Shown: positions 15,747 through 25,798, counted from the stretch's first letter. The stretch is 64,000 nt of DNA from Tsukamurella pseudospumae (GCF_001575205.1 NZ_LSRE01000002.1:248001-312000), one strand, 5' to 3'. A program made the numbers and translations. The notes: generated by a model from the sequence alone, not told the origin.

Positions 15747-17315
15747 ATGCCCGACGTCCACGTGATCGGCGACGATCACGTCTCGCCCAGCTTCGCCGAA
15801 CTCGGCGTCGACCAGGGCATCGTCGACGCCCTCGGCAAGCGCGGCATCGAGCGCACCTTCGCGATCCAGGAGCTCACGCTCCCGCTCGCACTCGCCGGTA
15901 ACGACCTGATCGGTCAGGCCCGCACGGGCATGGGCAAGACCTACGGCTTCGGCGTCCCGCTGCTCAACCGCCTCATCACGCAGGCCCGCGCCGAGGTCGG
16001 CGAGGACGGCCTGCGGGCGCTCGACGGTACGCCGCGTGCCCTCATCATCGTGCCGACGCGCGAGCTGTGCGTGCAGGTCACCGAGGACCTCGAGCGCGCC
16101 GCCGACGGCGTCCGCGTGCAGACCACCAAGGGCGAGCGCGACCTGAAGATCACCTCGATCTACGGCGGCCGCCCGTACGAGGCCCAGATCGAGGCGCTGC
16201 AGAAGGGCGTCGACGTGGTCGTCGGCACCCCGGGCCGCCTCCTGGACCTGGCCAAGCAGGGCCACCTCGTGCTCGGCAAGATCCAGATCCTCGTGCTCGA
16301 CGAGGCCGACGAGATGCTCGACCTCGGCTTCCTCCCGGACATCGAGAAGGTCCTCGGCATGGTCCCCACGGACCGCCAGACCATGCTCTTCTCGGCCACC
16401 ATGCCCGGCCCGATCATCACCCTGGCCCGCACCTTCCTGCGGCAGCCCACCCACGTGCGCGCCGAGCACCACGACGACTCCGCCGTGCACGAGCGCACCA
16501 CCCAGTTCGTGTACCGCGCGCACGCCCTCGACAAGGTCGAGATGGTCGCGAAGATCCTGCAGGCCGAGGGCCGCGGCGCCACGATGATCTTCACCCGCAC
16601 CAAGCGCACCGCCCAGAAGGTGGCCGACGAGCTCGCCGAGCGCGGCTTCAAGGTCGGCGCCGTCCACGGCGACCTGGGCCAGGTCGCGCGCGAGAAGGCG
16701 CTGGGCAAGTTCCGCGACGGTTCGATCGACGTGCTGGTCGCCACCGATGTCGCGGCCCGCGGCATCGACATCGACGACGTCACCCACGTCATCAACTTCC
16801 AGTGCCCCGAGGACGACAAGACCTACGTGCACCGCATCGGCCGCACCGGCCGCGCGGGCAAGACCGGCACCGCCGTCACCTTCGTCGACTGGGACGAGCT
16901 GCACCGCTGGGAGCTCATCGACAAGGCCCTCGGCCTCGGGAAGCCCGAGCCCGCGGAGACCTACAGCTCCAGCGAGCACCTGTTCACCGACCTCGGCATC
17001 GACCCGAAGGTCAAGGGCAGCCTGCCCGGCGTGCGCAAGCGTGCCGAGGGCGAGGTCGTGGAGCGCAAGCCCCGCGAGAAGCGCGAGCCCCGCGCCCGGA
17101 CCCGCACGCGCACGCGCGGCGGTCAGAAGTCCGACGGTGCCGCCCCCGCCGAGGCCGTCACGGAGGCTCCCACGTCCGACGGTGCGCCGTCCGCCGCCGG
17201 TCCCGAGGGCTCGGGTGCCGAGGGCGATGCCCCGGCTCGCAAGCGCCGCCGTCGCCGCCGCTCCGGCGCGAAGAAGCCCGAGGGCGCCGCGCCCGCCGAG
17301 GCCGCGGCCGAGTAG
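15747..17315 (+). CDS. rhlE: DEAD-box RNA helicase RhlE
   Basis: A 522-residue DEAD-box helicase. Motifs in order: Q-motif TFAIQELTLPLAL, motif I ARTGMGKTYGFG, VPTRELCVQ, motif II VLDEADEMLDLGF, SATMPG, and VHRIGRTGRAGKTG. The last about 110 residues are a basic, low-complexity Arg/Lys/Ala tail (TRTRTRGG; KRRRRRRSGAKK) typical of RNA-binding extensions. It unwinds structured RNA in decay or ribosome assembly. The ATG at 15747 has only a badly spaced GAGG. In the same frame, ATC codons at 15693/15696 lie 5-8 nt after GAAAGG and would add 17-18 residues. The long leader suggests post-transcriptional control. Confidence 0.9.
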   Translation: MPDVHVIGDDHVSPSFAELGVDQGIVDALGKRGIERTFAIQELTLPLALAGNDLIGQARTGMGKTYGFGVPLLNRLITQARAEVGEDGLRALDGTPRALIIVPTRELCVQVTEDLERAADGVRVQTTKGERDLKITSIYGGRPYEAQIEALQKGVDVVVGTPGRLLDLAKQGHLVLGKIQILVLDEADEMLDLGFLPDIEKVLGMVPTDRQTMLFSATMPGPIITLARTFLRQPTHVRAEHHDDSAVHERTTQFVYRAHALDKVEMVAKILQAEGRGATMIFTRTKRTAQKVADELAERGFKVGAVHGDLGQVAREKALGKFRDGSIDVLVATDVAARGIDIDDVTHVINFQCPEDDKTYVHRIGRTGRAGKTGTAVTFVDWDELHRWELIDKALGLGKPEPAETYSSSEHLFTDLGIDPKVKGSLPGVRKRAEGEVVERKPREKREPRARTRTRTRGGQKSDGAAPAEAVTEAPTSDGAPSAAGPEGSGAEGDAPARKRRRRRRSGAKKPEGAAPAEAAAE

Positions 17316-17330
17316 GTCCCCCGAACGACG

Positions 17331-17364
17331 GACCCCGCCATCACCTTCCGGTGGTCGCGGGGTC
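17331..17364. terminator. Hairpin terminator after rhlE
   Basis: GACCCCGCCATCACC (17331-17345) pairs imperfectly (13 of 15) with GGTGGTCGCGGGGTC (17350-17364) across a TTCC loop, 16 nt after the rhlE stop and before the DUF418 gene on the same strand. Confidence 0.65.
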
Positions 17365-17390
17365 GTCGTGTCTTCGGGGAACGTGAGGTC

Positions 17391-18539
17391 ATGACCTCGA
17401 CCTCCGCCCCATCGGACACCCAGGCGCCTACCTCGCGGCGCATCGCCTCGCTCGATGTGGCTCGTGGCATCGCGATCCTCGGCACCTTCGGCACCAACGT
17501 GTGGATCTTCACCGACCCGCAGGGGATGGTCGGGTACCTGGAGACGGTGGGCGGCGAGTCGCTGCCGATCCGCGTGCTGCAGACCCTCGCGCAGGGGAAG
17601 TTCCTCGGCCTGCTCAGCCTCATGTTCGGGGTGGGCCTGGCGATCCAGCAGGCGTCCGCCCAGCGGCACGACAGGCCGTGGCCGGGACGGTACTGGCGCC
17701 GCGCCCTGGTCCTGTTCCTCGACGGCCTGCTGCACTTCCTGCTCGTCGCCGAGTTCGACGTGCTGATGGGCTACGCGCTGGTCTCGTTCCTGGTGTCCGC
17801 GCTGTTGATCCTGCGCCCGGTCGCGCGCACGCGGTGGGTGATCGCCGCGGTCGCCGTGCACCTGGCGGTGGTGGCGCTCGCGGTGGTGGGAATGATGCTG
17901 CCCGACGCTGATTCCGGACCGAACACCCCCGGCCCCAATCCCTATGCCGACGGCTCCTTCTGGGACCTCGTGCTCTTCCGCGTCGACCACGGTCTCCTGT
18001 TCCGCGCGGAGACGATCTTCATGATCCCGCTGACCATCGCCGTGTTCCTCACGGGCGCACGTCTGTTCCAGGCGGGAATCTTCGAGCCGGGCGGCGCGGC
18101 CCTGCGCCACCGGTTGATGGCGATCGGTGCGGTGGCAGCGGTCGCGGACCTCACGGTCGGGATCGGCGGTGCGCCGCTGGATCTCGCCGGGCCGGCAGTG
18201 TTCGTCGGCCGGTACGTCCTGGCCCCGGTGGTCGCGCTGGGACTGCTCGCGCTGATCGCGGAGTTCTACCAGCGGCGGGCGGTCGGCCCCGTCGGCGGCG
18301 CACTGAGCAATGTCGGCCGGACCGCCCTGAGCTGCTACGTGCTGCAGAACCTCGTGGCCTCGGCGCTCTGCTACGGCTGGGGACTGGGCTTGGCGGCCCG
18401 GTACGGCTCTGAGCACCGCCTGGCCTTCACAGTGGCCGTCTACATCGCGGTGATGGCCTTCCTGCTCGCCGCGTCGGCGCTGTGGACCCGGCGGTTCTCC
18501 CGCGGCCCGATCGAGATGCTCATGCGTCGCGCCGCGTGA
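17391..18539 (+). CDS. DUF418/YeiB-type multi-TM membrane protein
   Basis: A 382-residue polytopic protein with the family start SRRIASLDVARGIAILGTFGTN and the conserved C-terminal region LSNVGRTALSCYVLQN. About nine to ten hydrophobic helices are visible. DUF418 proteins belong to the acyltransferase-3-like clan of membrane proteins; substrate unknown. ATG start shortly after the rhlE terminator. It is not part of the backbone block I recall from mycobacteria, so it is an accessory gene here. Confidence 0.82.
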   Translation: MTSTSAPSDTQAPTSRRIASLDVARGIAILGTFGTNVWIFTDPQGMVGYLETVGGESLPIRVLQTLAQGKFLGLLSLMFGVGLAIQQASAQRHDRPWPGRYWRRALVLFLDGLLHFLLVAEFDVLMGYALVSFLVSALLILRPVARTRWVIAAVAVHLAVVALAVVGMMLPDADSGPNTPGPNPYADGSFWDLVLFRVDHGLLFRAETIFMIPLTIAVFLTGARLFQAGIFEPGGAALRHRLMAIGAVAAVADLTVGIGGAPLDLAGPAVFVGRYVLAPVVALGLLALIAEFYQRRAVGPVGGALSNVGRTALSCYVLQNLVASALCYGWGLGLAARYGSEHRLAFTVAVYIAVMAFLLAASALWTRRFSRGPIEMLMRRAA

Positions 18540-18545
18540 GCCGCG

Positions 18546-18590
18546 AGTGCGGTCGTTCCCCCACGGATACCGCAGGAGAACGACCGCATT
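18546..18590. terminator. Bidirectional hairpin between DUF418 and phosphoesterase genes
   Basis: TGCGGTCGTTC (18548-18558) pairs with GAACGACCGCA (18578-18588) around a 19-nt loop, extended by an A-T and a G-T pair. It sits exactly between two convergent genes. Its arm sequence recurs almost exactly in the hairpin at 49545-49596. Confidence 0.65.
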
Positions 18591-18607
18591 CGGGCTGAGA
18601 CCGGAGG

Positions 18608-20470
18608 CTACGACTCCGACCGGCGGCTGCGCAGCGCCCAGACGCCCACACCCACGAGGATCACGACGACCACCGGGATACCCACCCACAGCCACGTGTT
18701 CGACGAGGAGTCCTTCGACTCGCCCGCGGCCTGCGTGGCGGACGGCGCGGCTGCGGCACTGGACGGTGCGCCCTTCACCGCGGCGGCCTGCGAGCCCTGA
18801 TCGGCCGGCGGCGGGGAGTCGACCACGGCGCCTGTGACCTGGTTCAGCCACACCTTGTCGGTGCGGTTCGCCCCGAAGTCGAAGAGGCCGTCGAGCTTTC
18901 CGGACCGCTCGTCGGCGGAGTCCTGGATCCGGCCCGTGCGCCAGTTGTCCTCGAGGAACTTGGTGATCGAGGCCTGCTCGATGGCGTCGTGGTTCACCGT
19001 GTTCTTGCGGGCGAAGGGCGAGATCAGCAGGAAGGGCTGGCGGGTGCCGGGGCCGCAGCGCACCGACTGTCCGGCGAGTGCGGGCGCCGCGGCGTTCGCG
19101 CAGATCGCCTTGTCCAGCTTGGGATCCTTGCTGCCCGAGAGGATAACCGGAGCCTGGTGGTCGTACCAGCCGTCCGAGTCGTCGTACGCGAGGATCACCG
19201 CGGTCGACGCCCAGTCCTTGGACTGCTGCAGCCGGTTGACGTAGGTGGTGACGAAGGTCTGCTCGTCGAGCGGGTCCGAGTAGGCGGCGTGGCCGTCCTG
19301 GTACTCGCCGGCCTTGAGGAAGCTCACCGCGGGCAGGCTGCCGGCATTCAATGCGGCGTCGAAGTCGGTGAGGTCGTAATTGTGGTTCGCGGGTCCGGCG
19401 TGCCCGACCTCGGCGACGTTCGCGGGCGCGACGTGGTGCTCGTTCGCCGTGGACTTGTAGTACGCGAACGGGTTGTGGTGCGGGCTGTAGTCGATCGACG
19501 CGTTCCCGGCCACGTTGCGGTGCGTCGTGTTGCACAGCGCGCGGGCGTCACCAGCGGCCGCCGTCGACGGGCGGAAGCCGCCCTGGAACCAGCCCCAGGA
19601 CACCGACCTCTCGTTCAGCAGGTCGCCGATGTTCTTGCCCTGCATGGCCGCCAGCGCGTCCTTGCCGGTGCGATTCTTGTTCGAGCAGTCGTCGTACAGC
19701 GGGTCCGGGTCCTCGTACAGGGTGCCCACGCCCGCGGCGTTCGGGGCCCCGACGGTGTACTTGTCCGGCGCGGTGGTCTTCTTCCCGGTCGCGGCGTCGT
19801 AGGACTCGACGCCGAAGGTCTGCCCGGAGATCAGGTTGATCGCGCCCGGCGTCGACGGGCCGAACTGGGTGGACCAGAAGTTGTCGTTCAGGGTGTAGTT
19901 CTGCGCGTAGTTCCACAGGCCGGCAACGGTGTTGCCGTCGTAGTAGCCCATCACCGAACCTGGGTGCTCGAACATCCCTGGGCCGGACGAGGCGCACTTG
20001 TCCTTCGTGGTGAACTCCACGAACTTGTCCATCGCGCCGCCGTTCGCGGCCTCCTGCTCGGCCGTGTACTCGTGGTTCTGGTCGCACGTCACCGCCTGGC
20101 CCGGCGTGAAGCGGAAGGGCTTGTACTTGTTGGGGTTCGCGTCGCCGGCGAGCCCGGCGCGGGTGAAGGTGTTCACGTCCGTTGGGGTTCCGGGCGCGGC
20201 GGTGAACCGCGGGGCGTCGAGGCCCGAGCCCTGCAGCTTCTCGCCGGCGGTGTTGGCGGCCACCGGGTAGGTGCCGAAGTAGTGGTCGAAGGAGATGTTC
20301 TCGTTGAAGATCACCACCACGTGCTTGATCGGGGTGGCGGTGTCACCGGGATCGGCGAGCACCGACGGTGCGCCGATCGCGCCGGCCGCCAGCGTGATCG
20401 CCGCGGCACCGGCGAGCGCTGCGGCCCGACTGGTGCGGGAACGAGTTCCCCGGTAGCGGAAGGGGTTCAC
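18608..20470 (-). CDS. Phospholipase C / phosphoesterase family protein, membrane-anchored
   Basis: A 620-residue exported hydrolase. It has an N-terminal signal peptide (basic start, then AAALAGAAAITLAAGAIGAP), the catalytic start HVVVIFNENISFDHYFGTYP near residue 50, and the family motifs HPGSVMGYYDG, NYTLNDNFWSTQFGPS and YDDSDGWYDHQAP. The C terminus has a Ser/Ala linker and one TM helix (LWVGIPVVVVILVGVGVWAL) with a basic tail, so it is held at the cell surface. The family cleaves phospholipids or phosphate monoesters; substrate not predictable. GTG 20470 is preceded by AGGAGG. The start overlaps the efeB stop (GTGA), making it the third gene of the efe operon. Confidence 0.85.
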   Translation of the reverse strand: MNPFRYRGTRSRTSRAAALAGAAAITLAAGAIGAPSVLADPGDTATPIKHVVVIFNENISFDHYFGTYPVAANTAGEKLQGSGLDAPRFTAAPGTPTDVNTFTRAGLAGDANPNKYKPFRFTPGQAVTCDQNHEYTAEQEAANGGAMDKFVEFTTKDKCASSGPGMFEHPGSVMGYYDGNTVAGLWNYAQNYTLNDNFWSTQFGPSTPGAINLISGQTFGVESYDAATGKKTTAPDKYTVGAPNAAGVGTLYEDPDPLYDDCSNKNRTGKDALAAMQGKNIGDLLNERSVSWGWFQGGFRPSTAAAGDARALCNTTHRNVAGNASIDYSPHHNPFAYYKSTANEHHVAPANVAEVGHAGPANHNYDLTDFDAALNAGSLPAVSFLKAGEYQDGHAAYSDPLDEQTFVTTYVNRLQQSKDWASTAVILAYDDSDGWYDHQAPVILSGSKDPKLDKAICANAAAPALAGQSVRCGPGTRQPFLLISPFARKNTVNHDAIEQASITKFLEDNWRTGRIQDSADERSGKLDGLFDFGANRTDKVWLNQVTGAVVDSPPPADQGSQAAAVKGAPSSAAAAPSATQAAGESKDSSSNTWLWVGIPVVVVILVGVGVWALRSRRSES

Positions 20471-21609
20471 AGTATGCCTCCTGTCGTGGAGCAGTCCGTT
20501 CCCGCGTCGCGGGGCGGAAGATAGAAGTAGCCGCCGCCGAACGGGGCGATGTAATCGGTGAGCGGTTCGCCGCTCAGCCGTTCCTGGACGGCCTCGAACT
20601 GCGCGACCACGTCGCGCTGCAGGCACGTGAACACCAGACCCAGGTCGAGGTTGCCGTTGACGTCGAGTCCGCCGGCGTAGTTGTAGGCGCGCCGGAAGAT
20701 CCGCGAGCCGTCGGTCTCCGCCGTCCGCGGATTCGCGAGCCGGATGTGGCTGGTCAGCGGGATCACGTCGCCGCCCGGATCGTCGGCGTACTGCGGCGCG
20801 TCGAGTTCGGTGCTGCCGTCGATCGGGGCGCCGCTCGCGCGGTCGCGGCCGAAGATGTTCTCCTGCTCGGACAGGGAGATCCGATCCCAGAACTCGGTGA
20901 GCATGCGGATCAGGCGCACCACGAGGAAGGTGCCGCCGCGGGTCCAGGGCTGGGCGGCATCGTCGAGCCACACGAGCCGGTCGAACTCCTCCGGGCGCAC
21001 ATTGGACGTCCCGTCTTTGAAGCCGAAGTGGTTGCGGGGCGCACCGTCGGGCCTGGGGGACGGTTGCGAGCCGTCCTGCCGCCACCGCGGCGCGAGCCCG
21101 CCCCGCCCGGCGCGGCTGAGGTCGCGCAGCGCGTGCAGCACGGTGTCCTGATCCGCGGCGCGGATCTCCAGGATGAGGTCGCCGTGGCAGCGCGCCGGAT
21201 CGAGCCGGTCGTCGTCGAACTCGCGCATCGGACGGATGCCGGCCGGCCGCTTGTCGGCGTGCCAGCGGTCGAAGAAGCTCGCCCCGTAACCGATGTTCAC
21301 GGTGAGGTCGGGGGCGCCGTCGAGGTCGGGGCCGAGGGTGCCGGAGTCGGTGGGCGGGGCCGTGATGGCGGTGGCGACGGGCGTGCGCGGCTGCCGCAGC
21401 GCGCCGATCCGTTCGCGGAGCGCGTGCAGCAGCGCATCCGTCTCGGCGGCGGAGGTACAGGTCAGGTCGAAGGCGGCGTAGGTGGCATGCCGCTGTTCGG
21501 CCACCGGCGCGGGCTTCGGAGCCGACTCGTCCCGCGCGCACGCCGCGAGGCCGACGGCTCCCGCGGCCGCGGCGGTCCCGCCGAGGAAGCCGCGCCGCGA
21601 CGCCCTCAC
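20467..21609 (-). CDS. efeB: Dyp-type haem peroxidase EfeB (Tat substrate)
   Basis: A 380-residue dye-decolourising peroxidase. The N terminus carries a twin-arginine signal SRRGFLGG, followed by a hydrophobic stretch and LAACAR, a possible lipobox. The GxxDG signature is present in FGFKDGTSN, and the C-terminal part has GLVFTCLQRDVVAQFEAVQERL. EfeB acts outside the membrane in ferrous iron or haem-iron uptake. GTG 21609 overlaps the efeO stop (GTGA). No efeU permease gene is present in this operon. Confidence 0.9.
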   Translation of the reverse strand: MRASRRGFLGGTAAAAGAVGLAACARDESAPKPAPVAEQRHATYAAFDLTCTSAAETDALLHALRERIGALRQPRTPVATAITAPPTDSGTLGPDLDGAPDLTVNIGYGASFFDRWHADKRPAGIRPMREFDDDRLDPARCHGDLILEIRAADQDTVLHALRDLSRAGRGGLAPRWRQDGSQPSPRPDGAPRNHFGFKDGTSNVRPEEFDRLVWLDDAAQPWTRGGTFLVVRLIRMLTEFWDRISLSEQENIFGRDRASGAPIDGSTELDAPQYADDPGGDVIPLTSHIRLANPRTAETDGSRIFRRAYNYAGGLDVNGNLDLGLVFTCLQRDVVAQFEAVQERLSGEPLTDYIAPFGGGYFYLPPRDAGTDCSTTGGIL

Positions 21610-22757
21610 TTGGTCCGCCGGACGTCGGCGATCGCGGCGATCGGGGCGAGCAGTTCGACGAGGCCGCCGAACGCGGTGTTGAGCCGTTGCCGGTCGGCGA
21701 GGGGGAGTTCGCGGAGCGGGCGGCCGGGGAACCGGGCGGCGAGGTCCGCGCACACCGCGTCGGCGCGGTCGAGCGCGGTACGGGCCTCGGCCAGCCGGGG
21801 GTAGCGCGTCGTCAACACGGGGTTCAGCGCGTCGAGCACGCGGCGGGTGCCCTCGAGGTTCGCGCGGGCGGTGTCGAGGCCCGTGTGCGAGCCGGCGTCG
21901 TCGGCACCGGTGAGGGTGAATTCGATGGTGTTCTCGGTGATCTCGTGCGCGCGCAGGCCGATCTGCAGGGGATTCACCGCGAGCGAGGGGTAGTCGGAGA
22001 GCAGCCCCGCGACATCGGTCACGAGGGCCCGCTCCAGTGCGGCGGGCACCGTCGGGGAGGGGGCCCAGAGCGCTGCCTCGATCGCGTGGAAGCCGGTCGC
22101 GTCGCCGGTGGTGCGGCGGCCGTTGATCTTCCCGTCCCAATCGCCGAAGGCGTCGTACGCCGCACCGAGCGTCTCGTACAGCCGGTGCGCCGCGCGCCAT
22201 GCGGTGCGCTGGGTTTCGACGTCCGGCGCGGCGGCGAGGGCGGCGACGGCATCGCGCAGCGCCGGCAGGCGCCCGCCGACCCAGGTCTGGTAGTCGAGCG
22301 TCGCGGGGGTGAGGTCCTGTGTCGAGGTCGGGATCACGGCGGGCCCGCGCGGCGCGTCGCCCGGGACTCGGAAGGACGCCCCGGTGACGGCGTCGGTCTC
22401 CGCGAAGTAGCACTCGAACCGGTACTCGCCGGAGCCCAGCGCGACGCGCAGCAGCCGGGTGGCCTGCGGAGCGAGCGCGTCGAGCTCGGCGTACACGGCA
22501 CCGTCGGGCCCGGCGAGCGCGAATTCGAGCGACCGCGTGGAGGTGTTCGTGACCGCGAAGGTCCGGTTCCCGGCGTCGACGGTGCCGGACGGCGCCGCGC
22601 AGCCGTCCAGCTTCGCGGTCAATCCGACGGTGCCTGCGGGCGCGGCAGGGCTCGACGACGGGGCGGGCGTGGTCAGCAGATACGCGCCACCGGCCACGGC
22701 GACGACCGCGGCGAGCGTGAACGCGGTGGGCGCGACCCACCGTCGGGGAACCGGCAC
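21606..22757 (-). CDS. efeO: EfeO iron-uptake lipoprotein-like protein (cupredoxin + peptidase M75)
   Basis: A 383-residue protein with an N-terminal membrane anchor/signal (TAFTLAAVVAVAGGAYLL), a cupredoxin-like domain (TVGLTAKLDGCAAPSGTV to EYRFECYFAE) and a peptidase M75/imelysin domain with the GxHxxE metal motif in GFHAIEAALW near residue 228. EfeO binds Fe(II)/Cu(II) at the cell surface and hands iron to EfeU. TAGCGT lies 6 nt before GTG 22757, so the operon is probably leaderless. No clear IdeR box is visible upstream. The operon continues efeB, then the phosphoesterase, each by a 4-bp overlap. Confidence 0.88.
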   Translation of the reverse strand: MPVPRRWVAPTAFTLAAVVAVAGGAYLLTTPAPSSSPAAPAGTVGLTAKLDGCAAPSGTVDAGNRTFAVTNTSTRSLEFALAGPDGAVYAELDALAPQATRLLRVALGSGEYRFECYFAETDAVTGASFRVPGDAPRGPAVIPTSTQDLTPATLDYQTWVGGRLPALRDAVAALAAAPDVETQRTAWRAAHRLYETLGAAYDAFGDWDGKINGRRTTGDATGFHAIEAALWAPSPTVPAALERALVTDVAGLLSDYPSLAVNPLQIGLRAHEITENTIEFTLTGADDAGSHTGLDTARANLEGTRRVLDALNPVLTTRYPRLAEARTALDRADAVCADLAARFPGRPLRELPLADRQRLNTAFGGLVELLAPIAAIADVRRTK

Positions 22758-22889
22758 CCGTCGACGCTAGCCAGCACGAATCGGGCAAACCCGGACATGA
22801 TACTGCGGCGTCCGAAGGACTTCACCGAGCGTTCACGGCGCACTGGGACGTCGGTGACGGGGGCTTGACCGAGTCTTGAGGCGGGCGCG

Positions 22890-23618
<729 letters not shown>

Positions 23619-23690
23619 TCACGGCCCGGCTCGTCGACAATACTCCCGCCGCGTTCGCCGACCTCGGCTTGCTCTGGCAAGCTGCCCGGT

Positions 23691-24659
23691 GTGTCGGCTC
23701 TCGCGCAGGTGAACCGGACCAGCGATGTCTGGCCCGGACAGTTCGTCACCCTCCGCGGGCGGCGGGTGTTCGTGCGGCACGTCGACGCCGCTGCGGAGAC
23801 GACGGCACCGCCGGACCCGCGACCGACGGCCGTGATGATCCACGGCCTGGGCGGCTCGTCGATCAACTGGACCGACCTCGGTCAGGTGCTGGCGCCGACC
23901 GCCGCGTCGTACGCCCTGGACCTGCCCGGATTCGGGCTCTCGGACCCGCCGGCCGACGGTGACTACGGGATCGAGGAGTTCGCGTGGACCGTGATCGCGT
24001 ACCTCGAGACCCTCGTCGCGGTGCGTGGACCCGGCGTGCACCTGATCGGCAACTCCCTCGGGGGTGCGATCGCTGTGCGCGTGGCGATGCTGCGGCCCGA
24101 CCTGCTGCGTTCGCTCACGCTGATCTCGCCGGCCTTCCCGGATCTGCGCCCGCGCGTGCGGCGGCTGCAGTTCCTGCCACTGTCGCTGGTGCGGATCCCG
24201 GGCCTGGGGCCGGCGGGCTTCCGGCTCGTCGCCAGCGCCTACCCCGAGCAACAGGTGGATCGGACCTTCGGCGAGATCCTCGTCGATCCGCGGGTCATGG
24301 GGCCGGTCCGGCGGCGACAGGCCGTCGACCAGGCCGTGGCCCGCGCATCCATGCCCTGGGCGCCCGACGCGCTCGCGGCGAGCTTCAACGCGCTCGTGCG
24401 CAGCTGGCTGGTGGACCTCGGTGCGTCGCACTGGGCCGCGGCCCGCGCCGTCTCGGTGCCGACGGCGGTGGTCTGGGGCGCGCGTGACCTGCTGGTGAGC
24501 GTCGGGGTGGCGCCCAAGGTGGTGCGGCACATCAAGGGCAGCACGCTGACGGTGTTCGAGGACGTGGGCCATGTGGCGCAGATGGAGCGTCCGGAGGAGA
24601 CGGCGCGGATCGTTCGCGATCTCATCGTCGCGACGGAGCGGGCCGTCGGGGAGACGTGA
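23691..24659 (+). CDS. Alpha/beta hydrolase
   Basis: A 322-residue cytoplasmic alpha/beta hydrolase. It shows the oxyanion loop VMIHGLGGSS, nucleophile elbow LIGNSLGGAIA (Ser), acid WGARDLLVSVG (Asp) and the final histidine in DVGHVAQMERPEETA. Such proteins hydrolyse esters, lactones or lipid amides; the substrate is not evident. GTG at 23691 opens VSALAQVNRTSDVWPGQ. It is separated from the next gene by about 50 bp, so it may be co-transcribed with the DUF3152 gene. Confidence 0.82.
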   Translation: MSALAQVNRTSDVWPGQFVTLRGRRVFVRHVDAAAETTAPPDPRPTAVMIHGLGGSSINWTDLGQVLAPTAASYALDLPGFGLSDPPADGDYGIEEFAWTVIAYLETLVAVRGPGVHLIGNSLGGAIAVRVAMLRPDLLRSLTLISPAFPDLRPRVRRLQFLPLSLVRIPGLGPAGFRLVASAYPEQQVDRTFGEILVDPRVMGPVRRRQAVDQAVARASMPWAPDALAASFNALVRSWLVDLGASHWAAARAVSVPTAVVWGARDLLVSVGVAPKVVRHIKGSTLTVFEDVGHVAQMERPEETARIVRDLIVATERAVGET

Positions 24660-24710
24660 GGCGCGTGTCGGTTCCACTCGGGGGGCACCGGTCGTGGAAT
24701 TGTTGACGAC

Positions 24711-25712
24711 GTGAGTAGTCCTTCGAACCCGAGGCGTCCCCGGCCGGACGGGCGTGCGCCGCTTCGGGCGGAGTGGGATCCGATCAACTCGACCGCTGCG
24801 ACCTCGGGCGATCAGCGCAACCGGCCGTTGCGCGAGCGTCGCTACGCCAAGCAGGGCCGGCTCGGCCGGATCCTGCGTACCTACGGCTGGCGCGCGTACG
24901 CCGTGCCGGTGCTCGCGGTGCTGACGGCCGTGGCGCTCGTCGTCACCTTCTGGGGCAATCCGTTCGCCACGGAGCACCGGACCGACGGCGCGACCGAGAA
25001 CCTCTCGCGCAACCCGACGCCGGAGAAGACGATCGTCGGCGCACCGTCGAAGGTGGTCCCGGGGCCCGTGCCGCCCGCGGGGATGCTGCCGGTCGGGGGC
25101 CAGTTCACCGAGAAGGGGCAGGGGATCTGGCACGTGGTGCCCGGCGCGACGCCCAAGGTCGGCGAGGGGAGGCAGCAGACCTTCACCTACATGATCGCCG
25201 TCGAGGACGGCGTGGACATGAGCGCGTTGAGCGGCGACCAGGCCTTCGCCGCGATGATCGACAAGACGCTGTCCGATCCGCGCAGTTGGATCCACGACCC
25301 CGCCGTCGCTTTCCAGCGCATCGACAAGGGCACCCCGACCTTCACCATCTCCCTGACCTCGCCGATGACCACCCGCTCGGCCTGCGGCTACACGATCCAG
25401 CTCGAGTCGTCCTGCTACAACGGCGAGCTGGGGCGCGTGGTGATCAACCTGGCGCGCTGGGTCCGGGGCGCGACCGCCTTCGAGGGCGACCTCACCGGTT
25501 ACCGGCAGTACGCGATCAACCACGAGGTCGGGCACGCCATCGGGTACGCGCAGCACGTGCCCTGCCCCGCGCAGGGGGCGCTCGCGCCGATCATGATGCA
25601 GCAGTCCTTCGGCGTGAAGAACCGCGACATCTTCGACCTGGACAAGTCCGAGGGCTACGACAACGACCTCACCTGCCGGCCCAACGCCTGGGTCGCGCCC
25701 ACTCTCAAGTAA
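24711..25712 (+). CDS. DUF3152 membrane-anchored zincin-like protein (Rv3207c-like)
   Basis: A 333-residue protein with a Pro/Arg-rich cytoplasmic N terminus, one TM helix (YAVPVLAVLTAVALVVTFW) near residues 65-83, then an extracytoplasmic domain. The zinc-protease-like motif HEVGHAIGYAQH and nearby Cys residues (SACGY, SSCYN, VPCPA, LTCRP) are visible, so metal binding and disulfides are likely. DUF3152 is conserved in mycolata; activity unproven. GTG start. It precedes moeZ on the same strand by 86 bp. Confidence 0.85.
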   Translation: MSSPSNPRRPRPDGRAPLRAEWDPINSTAATSGDQRNRPLRERRYAKQGRLGRILRTYGWRAYAVPVLAVLTAVALVVTFWGNPFATEHRTDGATENLSRNPTPEKTIVGAPSKVVPGPVPPAGMLPVGGQFTEKGQGIWHVVPGATPKVGEGRQQTFTYMIAVEDGVDMSALSGDQAFAAMIDKTLSDPRSWIHDPAVAFQRIDKGTPTFTISLTSPMTTRSACGYTIQLESSCYNGELGRVVINLARWVRGATAFEGDLTGYRQYAINHEVGHAIGYAQHVPCPAQGALAPIMMQQSFGVKNRDIFDLDKSEGYDNDLTCRPNAWVAPTLK

Positions 25713-25798
25713 TCGTTCCGCGGGCCGACGGTGACCCCGTCCCCCGCCCCGGGGGGCGCCCCGGGAATGGTGGCGGGCGCACCGTCGTTGAGCAGGAC

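Noticed and set aside
15630-19535. 1300-codon open frame on the minus strand across rhlE and DUF418
   Set aside because: Antisense shadow of rhlE and DUF418; composition is low-complexity and no family motif appears. The rhlE helicase motifs on the plus strand are unmistakable.
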